A DNA stretch of 64,000 nucleotides from an uncultured Psychroserpens sp. (lineage in GTDB: Bacteria; Bacteroidota; Bacteroidia; Flavobacteriales; Flavobacteriaceae): contig CANLEE010000002.1 in assembly GCA_947489585.1 (NCBI GenBank), forward strand, positions 62,001 through 126,000. The letters are read 5' to 3'. The notes below the pieces were generated by a model that saw nothing but the letters and a program-made list of their open reading frames with translations, made no database searches and was not told the DNA's origin. A program made the position numbers and the translations under genes. This document shows positions 1-8,310 of this stretch, piece by piece; the stretch's first letter is position 1; each line of letters opens with the position of its first letter.

Positions 1-654
1 AAGTTCAAAAAAAGTATGTTCGTGTTTTTTATTTCCAAATTCTCCCTTTCCGTAATCTCCAATATTAACACCAGTTAATACAATTTCTTTAATATTTTTT
101 GCTGAAATTTCTTTTGCATTTTGAAGAACATTCTCCAAGGTATCACTTCTAGAAATTCCTCTAGCTAATGGAATTGTACAATAGGTACATTTATAATCAC
201 AACCATCTTGAACTTTTAAAAACGCTCTGGTTCGATCTCCAATTGAATAACTTCCAACATAAAAATCGGCATCTTCAATCTCGCAACTATGCACTTCTCC
301 CATATCATTTTTTGAAAGGTCGTTGAGATAGTCTGTAATTTTAAACTTTTCAGTAGCACCAAGCACTAAATCAACACCTTCAACATCGGCCAGTTCTTGC
401 GGTTTCAATTGTGCATAACAGCCAACTGCTACGACAAAGGCTTCAGAGTTTATCTTTTGCGCTTGTTTGACTATAGATTTGAAGCGTTTGTCAGCATTTT
501 CGGTTACAGAACACGTATTAATGACATAGATATCTGCTTTTTCTTTAAAGTCTACACGTTCAAAACCTTCCGAAGAAAAATTTCGAGCAATTGTAGAGGT
601 CTCAGAAAAGTTGAGCTTGCAACCTAGTGTATAAAATGCAACTTTTTTATTCAT
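1..654 (-). CDS. mtaB: tRNA t6A37 methylthiotransferase MtaB (3' part outside window)
   Basis: Radical-SAM methylthiotransferase of the MiaB/RimO/MtaB family. MtaB converts t6A to ms2t6A at position 37 of ANN-decoding tRNAs. I translated the minus strand from ATG at 654, and the frame stays open to base 1, so only the first 218 residues are present. The N-terminal UPF0004 domain shows its three cluster cysteines, C12 (TLGCKLN), C48 (INTCSVTE) and C79 (VGCYAQ). The radical-SAM motif CDYKCTYC gives C152, C156 and C159. The start TLGCKLN and the motif CxxxCxYCxIP followed by ARG favour MtaB over MiaB, which starts with a GCQMN-type motif. The gene is divergent from the substrate-binding lipoprotein at 734. 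The C-terminal TRAM region cannot be seen. Confidence 0.9.
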   Translation of the reverse strand, partial: MNKKVAFYTLGCKLNFSETSTIARNFSSEGFERVDFKEKADIYVINTCSVTENADKRFKSIVKQAQKINSEAFVVAVGCYAQLKPQELADVEGVDLVLGATEKFKITDYLNDLSKNDMGEVHSCEIEDADFYVGSYSIGDRTRAFLKVQDGCDYKCTYCTIPLARGISRSDTLENVLQNAKEISAKNIKEIVLTGVNIGDYGKGEFGNKKHEHTFFEL

Positions 655-719
655 GTGTTATTTAATTTCCGTTAGCACAGAAATCTAATTATATTTACTC
701 GTTTCTAATTTAGAGTGCG

Positions 720-727
720 CAAATTTA
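720..727 (-). promoter_or_regulatory. Candidate -7 element for mtaB
   Basis: The minus strand reads TAAATTTG here, an exact match to the Bacteroidota TAnnTTTG element. It is about 66 bases upstream of the mtaB ATG. I see no clear TTG at the expected -33 spacing, so this is tentative. Confidence 0.3.
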
Positions 728-733
728 CAATTA

Positions 734-2377
734 ATGAGCAATATGCTAAAATGGGTAGGCATTAAATTTTTATATTCAAAGCTAATTTTGAGGATTTTAG
801 CAGTCTTTTTATTGATTTCCTGCGGAAACAATGCCAATACAGCACAAGATCATTTAGTTTTTAGATATAACGAGCACAAAAATATTGGCTCCCTAGACCC
901 AGCTTTCGCGAAAGATAACGCAGATATTTGGGCTATTAATCAGTTATTTAATGGACTCGTGCAAATGGATGAAGATCTCAATGTACAACCTTGTATTGCC
1001 AAAGGTTGGACGATTTCTGAAGATGCACTTACCTATACCTTTTCATTGCGAAATGATGTCAAGTTTCATAAACATTTTCTCTTCGGAAAAGATTCTACAC
1101 GACAAGTTAATGCTCATGATTTTCAATACAGTTTTAATCGTTTAATAGATAAAAAAGTAGCATCTCCTGGGCAATGGACACTCAATAAAGTAGAGTCGTT
1201 TAAAGCGATTAACGATACGATATTCGAAATCAAACTTCAACAACCTTTTCCAGCATTTTTGGGCTTACTAACCATGAAATATTGTTCAGTAGTTCCAAAG
1301 GAAATTGTAGAACATTATCAAAGTGATTTTCGTTCGCATCCTATTGGTACAGGTCCGTTTTTATTTAAACGCTGGGAAGAAAACTTAAAGCTTGTCTTCC
1401 GAAGAAATGCTAATTATTTTGAGACTGACAATAATGGAAAACAACTCCCTTATCTCGAAGCAGTTGCCATCACTTTTTTACCAGACAAACAAAGTGAATT
1501 TTTACAATTTGCACAAGGTAATATTGATTTTGTATCTGGCTTAGATGCCTCTTATAAAGATGAAGTTTTAACAGCTACAGGAAATCTTCGCGACAGCTAT
1601 GCTAAACACGTCAATATGATTCGTGGTCCATATCTCAACACAGAGTATCTCGCTTTTTTCATGGATTCTAAAATTCCAGAAATACAATCAGAAACGTTAA
1701 GACGTGCTATCAATTACGGTTTTGACAAACAAAAAATGATGACTTATTTACGTAATGGCATTGGTATTCCTGCTCATGGTGGATTTATTCCCAAAGGGCT
1801 TCCGGGTTACGATACTTCTATAGGTTTTACATTTCAGCCAGAAAAAGCAAAGCAACTCGTGCAACAATTTAAAACAGATACCGGGATTTCTAATCCTGAA
1901 ATTACAATTACTACAACAAGCAATTACTTAAGTTTTTGTGAATATATACAACGAGAGCTTCAAAAAATTGGAATTATAGTTAATGTAGATGTAATTCCGG
2001 CTGCCACATTAAAAGATGCAAAAGCCAATGGTAAATTAGATATGTTTAGAGCGAGTTGGGTTGCCGATTATCCTGATGCAGAAAATTATTTATCTTTATA
2101 TTCAAGTAAAAACTTTGCGCCTAATGGTCCAAATTACACACATTTCAGAAGTGAGCAATTTGACACCTGGTATCAAGAAGCCTTTACAATTACTGATACT
2201 AAACAACGAGAATTACTCTACACTAAAATGGATAGTTTAGTGATGGCATCTACACCTGTTGTCCCTTTGTTTTATGATGAAGTTGTTCGTTTCACCAGAA
2301 AAAGTGTATCAGGATTAGGAATAAATCCTATAAATTTATTGGATTTAAAACGTGTACAGAAATCTAATCTAAAGTAA
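734..2377 (+). CDS. ABC transporter substrate-binding lipoprotein (SBP family 5, peptide type)
   Basis: This is a 547-residue extracytoplasmic solute-binding protein of family 5 (OppA/DppA/NikA type). A hydrophobic signal (about residues 15-29) ends in the lipobox LLISC at C30, so it is a predicted lipoprotein. The N-terminal 'LDPAFAKDNADIW' stretch, the 'GTGPF' turn and the late 'WVADYPDAENYLSLY' segment are family hallmarks. The usual ligands are oligopeptides, but the substrate cannot be told from sequence. No permease or ATPase gene is adjacent, so it works either as an orphan or with a transporter elsewhere. It starts at ATG 734; a second in-frame ATG lies three codons on. Its 3' end overlaps the convergent PD40 gene by 14 bases. 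Confidence 0.9.
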   Translation: MSNMLKWVGIKFLYSKLILRILAVFLLISCGNNANTAQDHLVFRYNEHKNIGSLDPAFAKDNADIWAINQLFNGLVQMDEDLNVQPCIAKGWTISEDALTYTFSLRNDVKFHKHFLFGKDSTRQVNAHDFQYSFNRLIDKKVASPGQWTLNKVESFKAINDTIFEIKLQQPFPAFLGLLTMKYCSVVPKEIVEHYQSDFRSHPIGTGPFLFKRWEENLKLVFRRNANYFETDNNGKQLPYLEAVAITFLPDKQSEFLQFAQGNIDFVSGLDASYKDEVLTATGNLRDSYAKHVNMIRGPYLNTEYLAFFMDSKIPEIQSETLRRAINYGFDKQKMMTYLRNGIGIPAHGGFIPKGLPGYDTSIGFTFQPEKAKQLVQQFKTDTGISNPEITITTTSNYLSFCEYIQRELQKIGIIVNVDVIPAATLKDAKANGKLDMFRASWVADYPDAENYLSLYSSKNFAPNGPNYTHFRSEQFDTWYQEAFTITDTKQRELLYTKMDSLVMASTPVVPLFYDEVVRFTRKSVSGLGINPINLLDLKRVQKSNLK

Positions 2378-3263
2378 AATAATAGATATCATCCTCACCT
2401 TTACCTTTAGGTCGTCTTGAAGAAAAGTAACCTTCGGTTCCATCATCATTTATGATATAACAAAAATCATCACTTCTAGTATTTATAGGTTTTGGAAGTA
2501 ACACTGGTTTTTCTGTCTCTGGATCACCTTTTAAATCATAACTATAGATATCTAAACCTCCAACACCGCCAACACGATCTGAAGCAAAATAGAGCACATT
2601 ATCTTTACTTACAAATGCAAACATATCTCGTCGTGGTGAATTGATGTTTTTTCCTAAGTTTTCTACCTCTCCATACTCGCCATTTCCTAAAACTTTCACT
2701 TTAAATAAATCGGTTTGACCATGAGCACCATGTGCATTTGATGTAAAGTATAATGTAGAACCATCAGGACTTAAAACGGCATGACCATAATTGTATTTAG
2801 GCAGACAAAATGGTAAAGGCTCAAAGTTAGTCCAGCCGCGTCCTTCAATATATTCGCCTCTTTGAATATTAAGGTTAATAGATTTTAGCTTGCGTTTATA
2901 TGATTTACCACGCTTCATAAAATTGGTGGTGATATACATGTATTTTCCATCAGGACTAAACCCTGCACTTGAGGTATTAAACACAAAATCTTCCGATTTA
3001 ATAAACTGTTTTGGATTTATAATTTCACCATCTTCAGTTTTCTGAGCTTCAAACATGGTATAAATCAATCGTTTGTCATGATCACGTCTTGCTCTATTTC
3101 TATTATCTAGCATATAAGATGTATAATAGACTTTATCACCTTTGTAGAAAACGACTCCATATTGACTTTTATCGTCGTTAAGCTTTAGGTTTTTAATCGT
3201 GTAGGTTTGGGAAAACCCGAAATTTAGTGTCAATACTAAAATGATACTGCTAATAAACTTCAT
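2364..3263 (-). CDS. Secreted PD40 (WD40-like) beta-propeller protein
   Basis: Exported protein of about 299 residues with TolB-like PD40 blades: 'SAGFSPDGKYMYITTN', 'AVLSPDGSTLYFTSN', 'YFASDRVGGVGGLDIYSY' and 'DGTEGYFSSRRPKG'. Such proteins occur in OmpA/PD40 outer-membrane systems of Bacteroidota, but here there is no OmpA domain, so the function is unknown. I chose the ATG at 3263 (MKFISSIILV...), which starts directly with a signal peptide. An ATG at 3296 adds 11 residues and would overlap the upstream gene by 16 bases. It is probably co-transcribed with the GlmU-like gene, which ends 18 bases upstream. Signal cleavage is predicted around GFSQ. Confidence 0.8.
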   Translation of the reverse strand: MKFISSIILVLTLNFGFSQTYTIKNLKLNDDKSQYGVVFYKGDKVYYTSYMLDNRNRARRDHDKRLIYTMFEAQKTEDGEIINPKQFIKSEDFVFNTSSAGFSPDGKYMYITTNFMKRGKSYKRKLKSINLNIQRGEYIEGRGWTNFEPLPFCLPKYNYGHAVLSPDGSTLYFTSNAHGAHGQTDLFKVKVLGNGEYGEVENLGKNINSPRRDMFAFVSKDNVLYFASDRVGGVGGLDIYSYDLKGDPETEKPVLLPKPINTRSDDFCYIINDDGTEGYFSSRRPKGKGEDDIYYFTLD

Positions 3264-3280
3264 GTTTTTATAGTTTAAAA

Positions 3281-4456
3281 TTAACTTTTTCTCCATTTTT
3301 TTGTCTCATCAAAGACATGTTCTAAAATTGCTTTGTCTACTTCAGAAAATTCAACATTTCTACGCTTCATAACTACTTCGGCTACTTCAAACGCTTTTTT
3401 GGTTAAATAAGTTGTGACCCCTGAATGCCCACCCCAAGAAAAACTTGAAATGAAATTTCTAGGAAAACCACTTCCAAAGATATTTGCACTTACTCCAACA
3501 ACTGTACCAGTATTAAACATGGTATTGATTCCACATTTGCTATGATCTCCCATCATGAGTCCGCAAAATTGCAATCCAGTTTTAGCAAAACCTTCGGTTT
3601 GGTAATCCCAAAGTCTCACTTCTGCATAGTTGTTTTTTAAATTGGAATTATTCGTATCAGCGCCAAGATTACACCATTCGCCTATTACAGAGTTTCCTAA
3701 GAAACCATCATGTCCTTTATTAGAATAACCAAAAATCACTGAGTTGTTTACTTCGCCTCCAACTTTACTATAAGGTCCAACTGTGGTTGGTCCATAAATT
3801 TTGGCACCTAATTTCACAGTAGAATGTTCACATAACGCAAAAGGGCCTCTAATAATACTACCTTCCATAATTTCGGCATTCTTACCAATATAAATAGGGC
3901 CAGAATTAGCATTTAAAGTCACAAACTCAAGTTTAGCACCTTCCTCAATAAAAACATGTTGCGCACCAAGAATGTTATTTGAACTAGGTATAGGTTCAGA
4001 TTGCCTACCATGAGTGAGTAATTCAAAATCGGCATGTATAGCATCACCGTTATTGGCAAAAATATCCCATGTATGTTCTATTTTCAATACCTCTTCATTA
4101 TACTCTATGGCTTGATAAGTGTCAAAATTAATCTCATCTTGAGTGTCTTTTGTAAAAAAAGCAATAACGTCTTCACCATTAAAAACGGCTTGGTTTTCTT
4201 CTAAAGCTTTAATGATAGCGACTAATTCTTTATTTGGTATATAAGATGCGTTAATCATGACATTCTCATCGAGTTCAACCATAGGATATTTTTCAGCCAT
4301 GTATTCTTCAGTAACTGTAGTTGTAGTATAACCTAGATGTTTTTCCCACTTTTCTCTAATCGTCAAAATACCAATTCTAATATCTGCTACAGGCCTTGTA
4401 AATGTAAAAGGCAACAAATTGTTACGTGATGGACCGTCAAAAAGAATATAATTCAT
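3281..4456 (-). CDS. GlmU-like putative sugar nucleotidyltransferase with left-handed beta-helix
   Basis: This 391-residue protein resembles the Bacteroidota 'alternate GlmU' family (putative UDP-GlcNAc diphosphorylase / GlcN-1-P acetyltransferase). It begins MNYILFDGPSRNNLLPFTFTR, the family's characteristic N-terminus, in place of the G-x-G-T-x-M loop of classical GlmU. From about residue 170 there are hexapeptide-repeat segments ('GPIYIGKNAEIMEG', 'VKLGAKIYGPTTVGPYSKVGG', 'SVIGEWCNLGAD') that form a left-handed beta-helix. The probable role is making UDP-GlcNAc for cell wall or LPS, inferred from family. Start: ATG at 4456. A TTG at 4462 is in frame, but the protein aligns from MNYILF. Confidence 0.85.
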   Translation of the reverse strand: MNYILFDGPSRNNLLPFTFTRPVADIRIGILTIREKWEKHLGYTTTTVTEEYMAEKYPMVELDENVMINASYIPNKELVAIIKALEENQAVFNGEDVIAFFTKDTQDEINFDTYQAIEYNEEVLKIEHTWDIFANNGDAIHADFELLTHGRQSEPIPSSNNILGAQHVFIEEGAKLEFVTLNANSGPIYIGKNAEIMEGSIIRGPFALCEHSTVKLGAKIYGPTTVGPYSKVGGEVNNSVIFGYSNKGHDGFLGNSVIGEWCNLGADTNNSNLKNNYAEVRLWDYQTEGFAKTGLQFCGLMMGDHSKCGINTMFNTGTVVGVSANIFGSGFPRNFISSFSWGGHSGVTTYLTKKAFEVAEVVMKRRNVEFSEVDKAILEHVFDETKKWRKS

Positions 4457-4506
4457 AATCAAGATTGGTGTTAGATGTTAAAAGTAAATCAATTATGGAA
4501 AACAAA

Positions 4507-4536
4507 AAAGCCTTCGGGATAAATCCTGAAGGCTTT
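4507..4536 (-). terminator. Rho-independent terminator of rpmE2
   Basis: A 14-base-pair stem, AAAGCCTTCGGGAT/ATCCTGAAGGCTTT with one G-T wobble and an AA loop. On the minus strand it is followed by a T-run (TTTTTTGTTTT). It lies between rpmE2 and the GlmU-like gene and separates the two units. Confidence 0.85.
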
Positions 4537-4557
4537 GTAACTATTATAAGTCTAAGT

Positions 4558-4809
4558 TTATTTTTGAAACTTAGCGTATTTGTTTTTGAATTTATCAATA
4601 CGTCCTGCTGTATCTACTAATTTAGATTTACCAGTGTAATATGGGTGTGATGTTCTAGAAATTTCCAATTTAATTACTGGATACTCAACACCATCAACAT
4701 CAATTGTTTCACTAGTCTCAGCAGTAGACTTTGTTAAAAACACATCATCGTTAGACATATCTTTAAATGCTACTAATCTATAATTTTCTGGATGTATTCC
4801 TTTTTTCAT
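4558..4809 (-). CDS. rpmE2: 50S ribosomal protein L31 type B
   Basis: Large-subunit ribosomal protein bL31 of the zinc-independent (C-minus) type, 83 residues. It begins MKKGIHPENYRLVAFKDMSN and contains 'EISRTSHPYYTGKSKLVDTAGRIDKF', the conserved bL31 core. No CxxC pair is present, so it does not hold zinc. It is a monocistronic unit with a well-formed promoter at 4847-4876 and a strong terminator at 4507-4536. Confidence 0.97.
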   Translation of the reverse strand: MKKGIHPENYRLVAFKDMSNDDVFLTKSTAETSETIDVDGVEYPVIKLEISRTSHPYYTGKSKLVDTAGRIDKFKNKYAKFQK

Positions 4810-4846
4810 CGCTTATAACTTTAAAATCCTTACTATTTTGGAGGTG

Positions 4847-4876
4847 CAAATTTAAGTAATTTTTGTAAATTACCAA
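4847..4876 (-). promoter_or_regulatory. Promoter of rpmE2 (Bacteroidota sigma-A type)
   Basis: The minus strand reads TTG, then 19 bases, then TAAATTTG, matching both the -33 (TTG) and -7 (TAnnTTTG) elements at typical spacing. The expected start is near 4840, about 30 bases before the rpmE2 ATG at 4809. Confidence 0.65.
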
Positions 4877-4970
4877 TAATTTATTTCTTTTTTTATTTTA
4901 AGTAGAAATGTAACGTTTCAAGACAAAAGTACACTAACCAAACATATTAACTAAATAATCAACTCAAATT

Positions 4971-5489
4971 ATGGAAACAGAAAAAATGTCAACAGGAAAG
5001 TTTGCAATGAATTACGGCATTATCTTAGGTGTTATTATGATAGCACTTAATGTAATAAGTTATGTCACAGGACAAGCTCTAGAAGGTGCGCAATGGCCTC
5101 AACTTGTTTACTACGTTGCCTTCCCAGTGGTTATCATTTATGCAATAAGTAAGTATAAAACCTATAACGCAAACGTATTGACCCTTGGGAACGCCATTAA
5201 ACTAGGTGTAGTTATCGGTGTAATTAGTGCGATAGTCTATGTGCTTTATGGGCTTCTTTTTAATTATGTAATTGATCCTGAATTCATGCCAGAATTGATG
5301 GAAATTACTATAGATAAAATGATAGAAGATAATCCAGATATGCCTCAAGCTCAAATTGACCAAAGTGTTAAGTTCATGGAAATTATGTTTAATCCACTTA
5401 TCGGATCTGCTTTTTGGATTGCAATGAGTGCACTTTTTGGATTAATTTGGTCATTAATTGGCGGATTAGTAATGAAAAGCAAATCTTAA
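4971..5489 (+). CDS. DUF4199 family membrane protein
   Basis: A 172-residue integral membrane protein with four predicted helices (about residues 12-30, 42-60, 75-98 and 147-168). The N-terminal 'MNYGIILGVIMIALNVISYVTG' and the 'LGNAIKLGVVIGVISAIVYVLYGLLFNYVIDPEF' segment are typical of DUF4199, a family common in Bacteroidota and usually next to glycosyltransferase genes, as here. Function unknown. An acidic, Met/Gln-rich loop (about 107-135) separates helices 3 and 4. The glycosyltransferase starts 43 bases downstream and also has its own promoter-like element. Confidence 0.85.
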   Translation: METEKMSTGKFAMNYGIILGVIMIALNVISYVTGQALEGAQWPQLVYYVAFPVVIIYAISKYKTYNANVLTLGNAIKLGVVIGVISAIVYVLYGLLFNYVIDPEFMPELMEITIDKMIEDNPDMPQAQIDQSVKFMEIMFNPLIGSAFWIAMSALFGLIWSLIGGLVMKSKS

Positions 5490-5499
5490 AATATTTCAG

Positions 5500-5507
5500 T
5501 ATTTTTG
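5500..5507 (+). promoter_or_regulatory. Candidate -7 element for the glycosyltransferase gene
   Basis: TATTTTTG matches TAnnTTTG. Transcription would start near 5514, about 19 bases before the ATG at 5533. No clear -33 element, and the upstream DUF4199 gene may also read through. Confidence 0.4.
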
Positions 5508-5532
5508 AACTTTAAACATTCAAAATTACTAA

Positions 5533-6480
5533 ATGAATATATCAGTAGTCATACCACTACTTAACGAACAAGAATCATTAACAGAATTACACGATTGGAT
5601 TGCTAAAGTCATGCAGTCCAATCGTTTTTCGTATGAAATCATTTTTATAGATGATGGTAGTACAGACGAATCTTGGTCAACCATCATGCAGTTATCCCAA
5701 AAAGATTCTAATGTAAAAGGCATTCGGTTTTTAAAAAACTTTGGAAAATCACAAGCCTTACATGCTGGGTTCACTAAAGCTGAAGGTGATGTTGTGATTA
5801 CTATGGATGCCGATTTACAAGATAATCCAGAAGAAATTCCAGAACTATACAACATGATTGTTGTTGAGAAATATGATTTGGTATCTGGATGGAAAAAGAA
5901 ACGATACGATTCGGTGATTTCTAAAAACCTTCCATCTAAATTATTTAATTGGGCAGCACGACGAACATCAGGCGTTAAACTCAACGATTTTAATTGTGGT
6001 CTCAAATCCTACAATAAAAATGTCGTCAAGAATATTGATGTTAATGGTGAAATGCATCGCTATATTCCAGTTCTTGCTAAGAATGCTGGTTTTACAAAAA
6101 TTGGCGAAAAGGTTGTACAGCATCAAGCTAGAAAGTATGGTGAAACCAAATTTGGTATGGATCGATTTATCAATGGATTTCTTGATTTAATTACGATTTG
6201 GTTCTTATCGCGCTTTGGTAAACGACCAATGCATTTATTTGGTGCACTTGGTGTATTAATGTTTATAATAGGATTTGCATTTGCCCTTTATTTAGGAATT
6301 GATAAGCTATTTCTAAACCCAACAGGGCGACTTATTACACAACGTCCTCAGTTTTATATCGCATTAACAACCATGATTCTCGGTTCTCAGTTTTTTGTTG
6401 CTGGGTTTTTAGGAGAAATTATTCTGCGCAGTAAAAGAGACAAAAATCGTTATTTAATTAAGCAAGAATTAAATTTTTAA
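5533..6480 (+). CDS. Family 2 glycosyltransferase, DPM1/GtrB-like, membrane-anchored
   Basis: 315-residue GT2 enzyme. The N-terminal GT-A domain starts 'ISVVIPLLNEQESLTELHDWI' and has the nucleotide-binding 'IDDGSTDES' and the catalytic/metal motif 'MDADLQDNPEEI'. Two C-terminal membrane helices (about residues 232-255 and 270-293) place it in the DPM1/GtrB/ArnC group, which transfers a sugar from a nucleotide donor to a polyprenyl phosphate carrier. Donor and carrier are not determined. The upstream DUF4199 gene and downstream phosphohexomutase and MsbA-like exporter suggest surface-glycan work, which is an inference from position. Confidence 0.9.
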   Translation: MNISVVIPLLNEQESLTELHDWIAKVMQSNRFSYEIIFIDDGSTDESWSTIMQLSQKDSNVKGIRFLKNFGKSQALHAGFTKAEGDVVITMDADLQDNPEEIPELYNMIVVEKYDLVSGWKKKRYDSVISKNLPSKLFNWAARRTSGVKLNDFNCGLKSYNKNVVKNIDVNGEMHRYIPVLAKNAGFTKIGEKVVQHQARKYGETKFGMDRFINGFLDLITIWFLSRFGKRPMHLFGALGVLMFIIGFAFALYLGIDKLFLNPTGRLITQRPQFYIALTTMILGSQFFVAGFLGEIILRSKRDKNRYLIKQELNF

Positions 6481-6553
6481 GCCGAATGCATTCTGCCCAA
6501 ACATTATGGCTTATTTTATTAATCTTATTTCACCTCAAAATCATTCAATTACT

Positions 6554-6561
6554 TACTTTTG
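6554..6561 (+). promoter_or_regulatory. Candidate -7 element for the phosphohexomutase gene
   Basis: TACTTTTG is an exact TAnnTTTG match ending 19 bases before the ATG at 6580, giving an expected start near 6568. The -33 region is AT-rich without a clear TTG. Confidence 0.45.
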
Positions 6562-6579
6562 TAGTATAACTATTTAGAC

Positions 6580-8310
6580 ATGATTCATATTGAACCTCAA
6601 CTATTAAAACGCGTCAATACGTGGTTAACTTCAACGTTTGATCAAGAGACTCAAAACTATATACAGGATTTAATAGCTAATAACCAAGCTGAATTAAAAG
6701 AGAGCTTTTATAAGGATTTAGAATTTGGAACTGGCGGAATGCGCGGCATCATGGGAATTGGCACCAATCGTATCAATAAATATACACTTGGAAAAAACAC
6801 CCAAGGCTTAAGCAACTATTTAAAACAATCCTTTCCATCTGAAAAACTCAAGGTTGCTATTGCATATGACTGTAGACATAATAGCCAGAGTTTAGCAAAA
6901 GTTGTTGCAGATGTATTTTCAGCAAATGGAATACACGTCTATCTTTTTGAAGAGTTACGTGCAACACCAGAATTATCATTCGCATTAAAATATTTAAATT
7001 GTCATTGTGGAATTGTATTAACAGCTTCACATAATCCACCAGAATATAATGGGTATAAAGTATATTGGCAAGATGGTGGACAATTAGTTCCACCTCAAGA
7101 TGCTGAAATTATTGCTGAAATTAATCGTTTGGATTATGCTGAAATAAAATTCGAAGCAAACACATCTCATGTAGAATATATAGGCAAAGCAGTAGATGAT
7201 GTCTTTATCAATGAATCAGTGAAAAATGGAAGCTTTGACACGTCTACTGAAGCAAGAGAAAATCTAAATATAGTATTTACTTCACTACACGGAACATCAA
7301 TCACAGCTATTCCAGAAACCTTAAAACGTGCTGGTTATACCAACGTTAATATCGTAGAAGAACAACGGGAGCCTAATGGTGATTTCCCAACAGTAAAGTC
7401 GCCAAACCCTGAAGAACCGGAAGCTTTAAAAATGGCGATAGAATTAGCCAAAAAAGTAGATGGAGATATCGTGATTGGGACAGATCCAGATTGTGATCGC
7501 TTAGGTGTTGTCGTTAGAAACTTAGATAATGAACTTGTGATTTTAAATGGTAATCAGGCCATGATTATCATGGCACAATTCTTATTAGAGCAGTACAAAC
7601 AAAAAGGCTGTTTAGCACCTACAGATTTCATTGCAAGCACAATAGTATCTACGCCAATGCTACAAAACATAGCAGATGCTTATCATGTAGATTATAAAAT
7701 TGGACTTACAGGTTTTAAATGGATTGCCAAAATGATTAAAGATTTCCCTAACCAATACTTTGTTGGTGGTGGAGAAGAGAGTTTTGGATTTATGGTTGGC
7801 GATTTTGTAAGAGATAAAGATGCCGTGACCTCTACCCTTTTAGCCTGTGAAATTGCTGCTCAGGCAAAAGCTAAGGGCATCTCGGTTTACGAACAATTAA
7901 TTCAGCTCTATATTGATCATGGTTTTTTTAAAGAACGTTTGGTGTCAATCACTAAAAAAGGTATTGAAGGTGCTCAAGAAATTAAACAAATGATGATTGA
8001 TGCTCGTGAAAATCCGCTTCAAAATGTGAACGGTTCGAAAGTAATTCGAATTGAAGACTATCAATTGTCTATAGTAAAAGATTTAACTACTGGTAAAGAA
8101 ACAACAATAGATATTCCAAAATCAAACGTATTAATTTATTATACTGAAGACGGAAGTAAAATTGCTTTACGACCAAGTGGAACTGAGCCAAAGATAAAGT
8201 TCTATATAAGTGTAAATACGACATTAGACAATGTGGCAGCATTTAAAGCTACGGAACAAAAATTGGAGACTCGTATTGACAACATCTTAAAGGATATGAA
8301 TCTCGATTAA
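6580..8310 (+). CDS. Phosphoglucomutase/phosphomannomutase family enzyme
   Basis: 576-residue alpha-D-phosphohexomutase of the long (PgcA/PGM2-like) type, which interconverts hexose 1- and 6-phosphates. All four signatures are visible: the phosphoserine loop TASHNP with S150, the Mg-binding loop DPDCDR (302-307), the sugar-specificity loop GEESFG (398-403) and the phosphate-binding loop '[12 protein letters not shown]' near the C-terminus. The N-terminal '[13 protein letters not shown]' motif is typical of the PGM2-like group. The stop codon is followed directly by the ATG of the ABC exporter (TAAATG), so the two are co-transcribed and probably translationally coupled. Confidence 0.95.
   Translation: MIHIEPQLLKRVNTWLTSTFDQETQNYIQDLIANNQAELKESFYKDLEFGTGGMRGIMGIGTNRINKYTLGKNTQGLSNYLKQSFPSEKLKVAIAYDCRHNSQSLAKVVADVFSANGIHVYLFEELRATPELSFALKYLNCHCGIVLTASHNPPEYNGYKVYWQDGGQLVPPQDAEIIAEINRLDYAEIKFEANTSHVEYIGKAVDDVFINESVKNGSFDTSTEARENLNIVFTSLHGTSITAIPETLKRAGYTNVNIVEEQREPNGDFPTVKSPNPEEPEALKMAIELAKKVDGDIVIGTDPDCDRLGVVVRNLDNELVILNGNQAMIIMAQFLLEQYKQKGCLAPTDFIASTIVSTPMLQNIADAYHVDYKIGLTGFKWIAKMIKDFPNQYFVGGGEESFGFMVGDFVRDKDAVTSTLLACEIAAQAKAKGISVYEQLIQLYIDHGFFKERLVSITKKGIEGAQEIKQMMIDARENPLQNVNGSKVIRIEDYQLSIVKDLTTGKETTIDIPKSNVLIYYTEDGSKIALRPSGTEPKIKFYISVNTTLDNVAAFKATEQKLETRIDNILKDMNLD

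Noticed and set aside
5529..6005. 158-residue reading frame on the minus strand inside the glycosyltransferase gene
   Set aside because: Shadow of a well-conserved GT2 gene on the other strand, with no recognisable domain.
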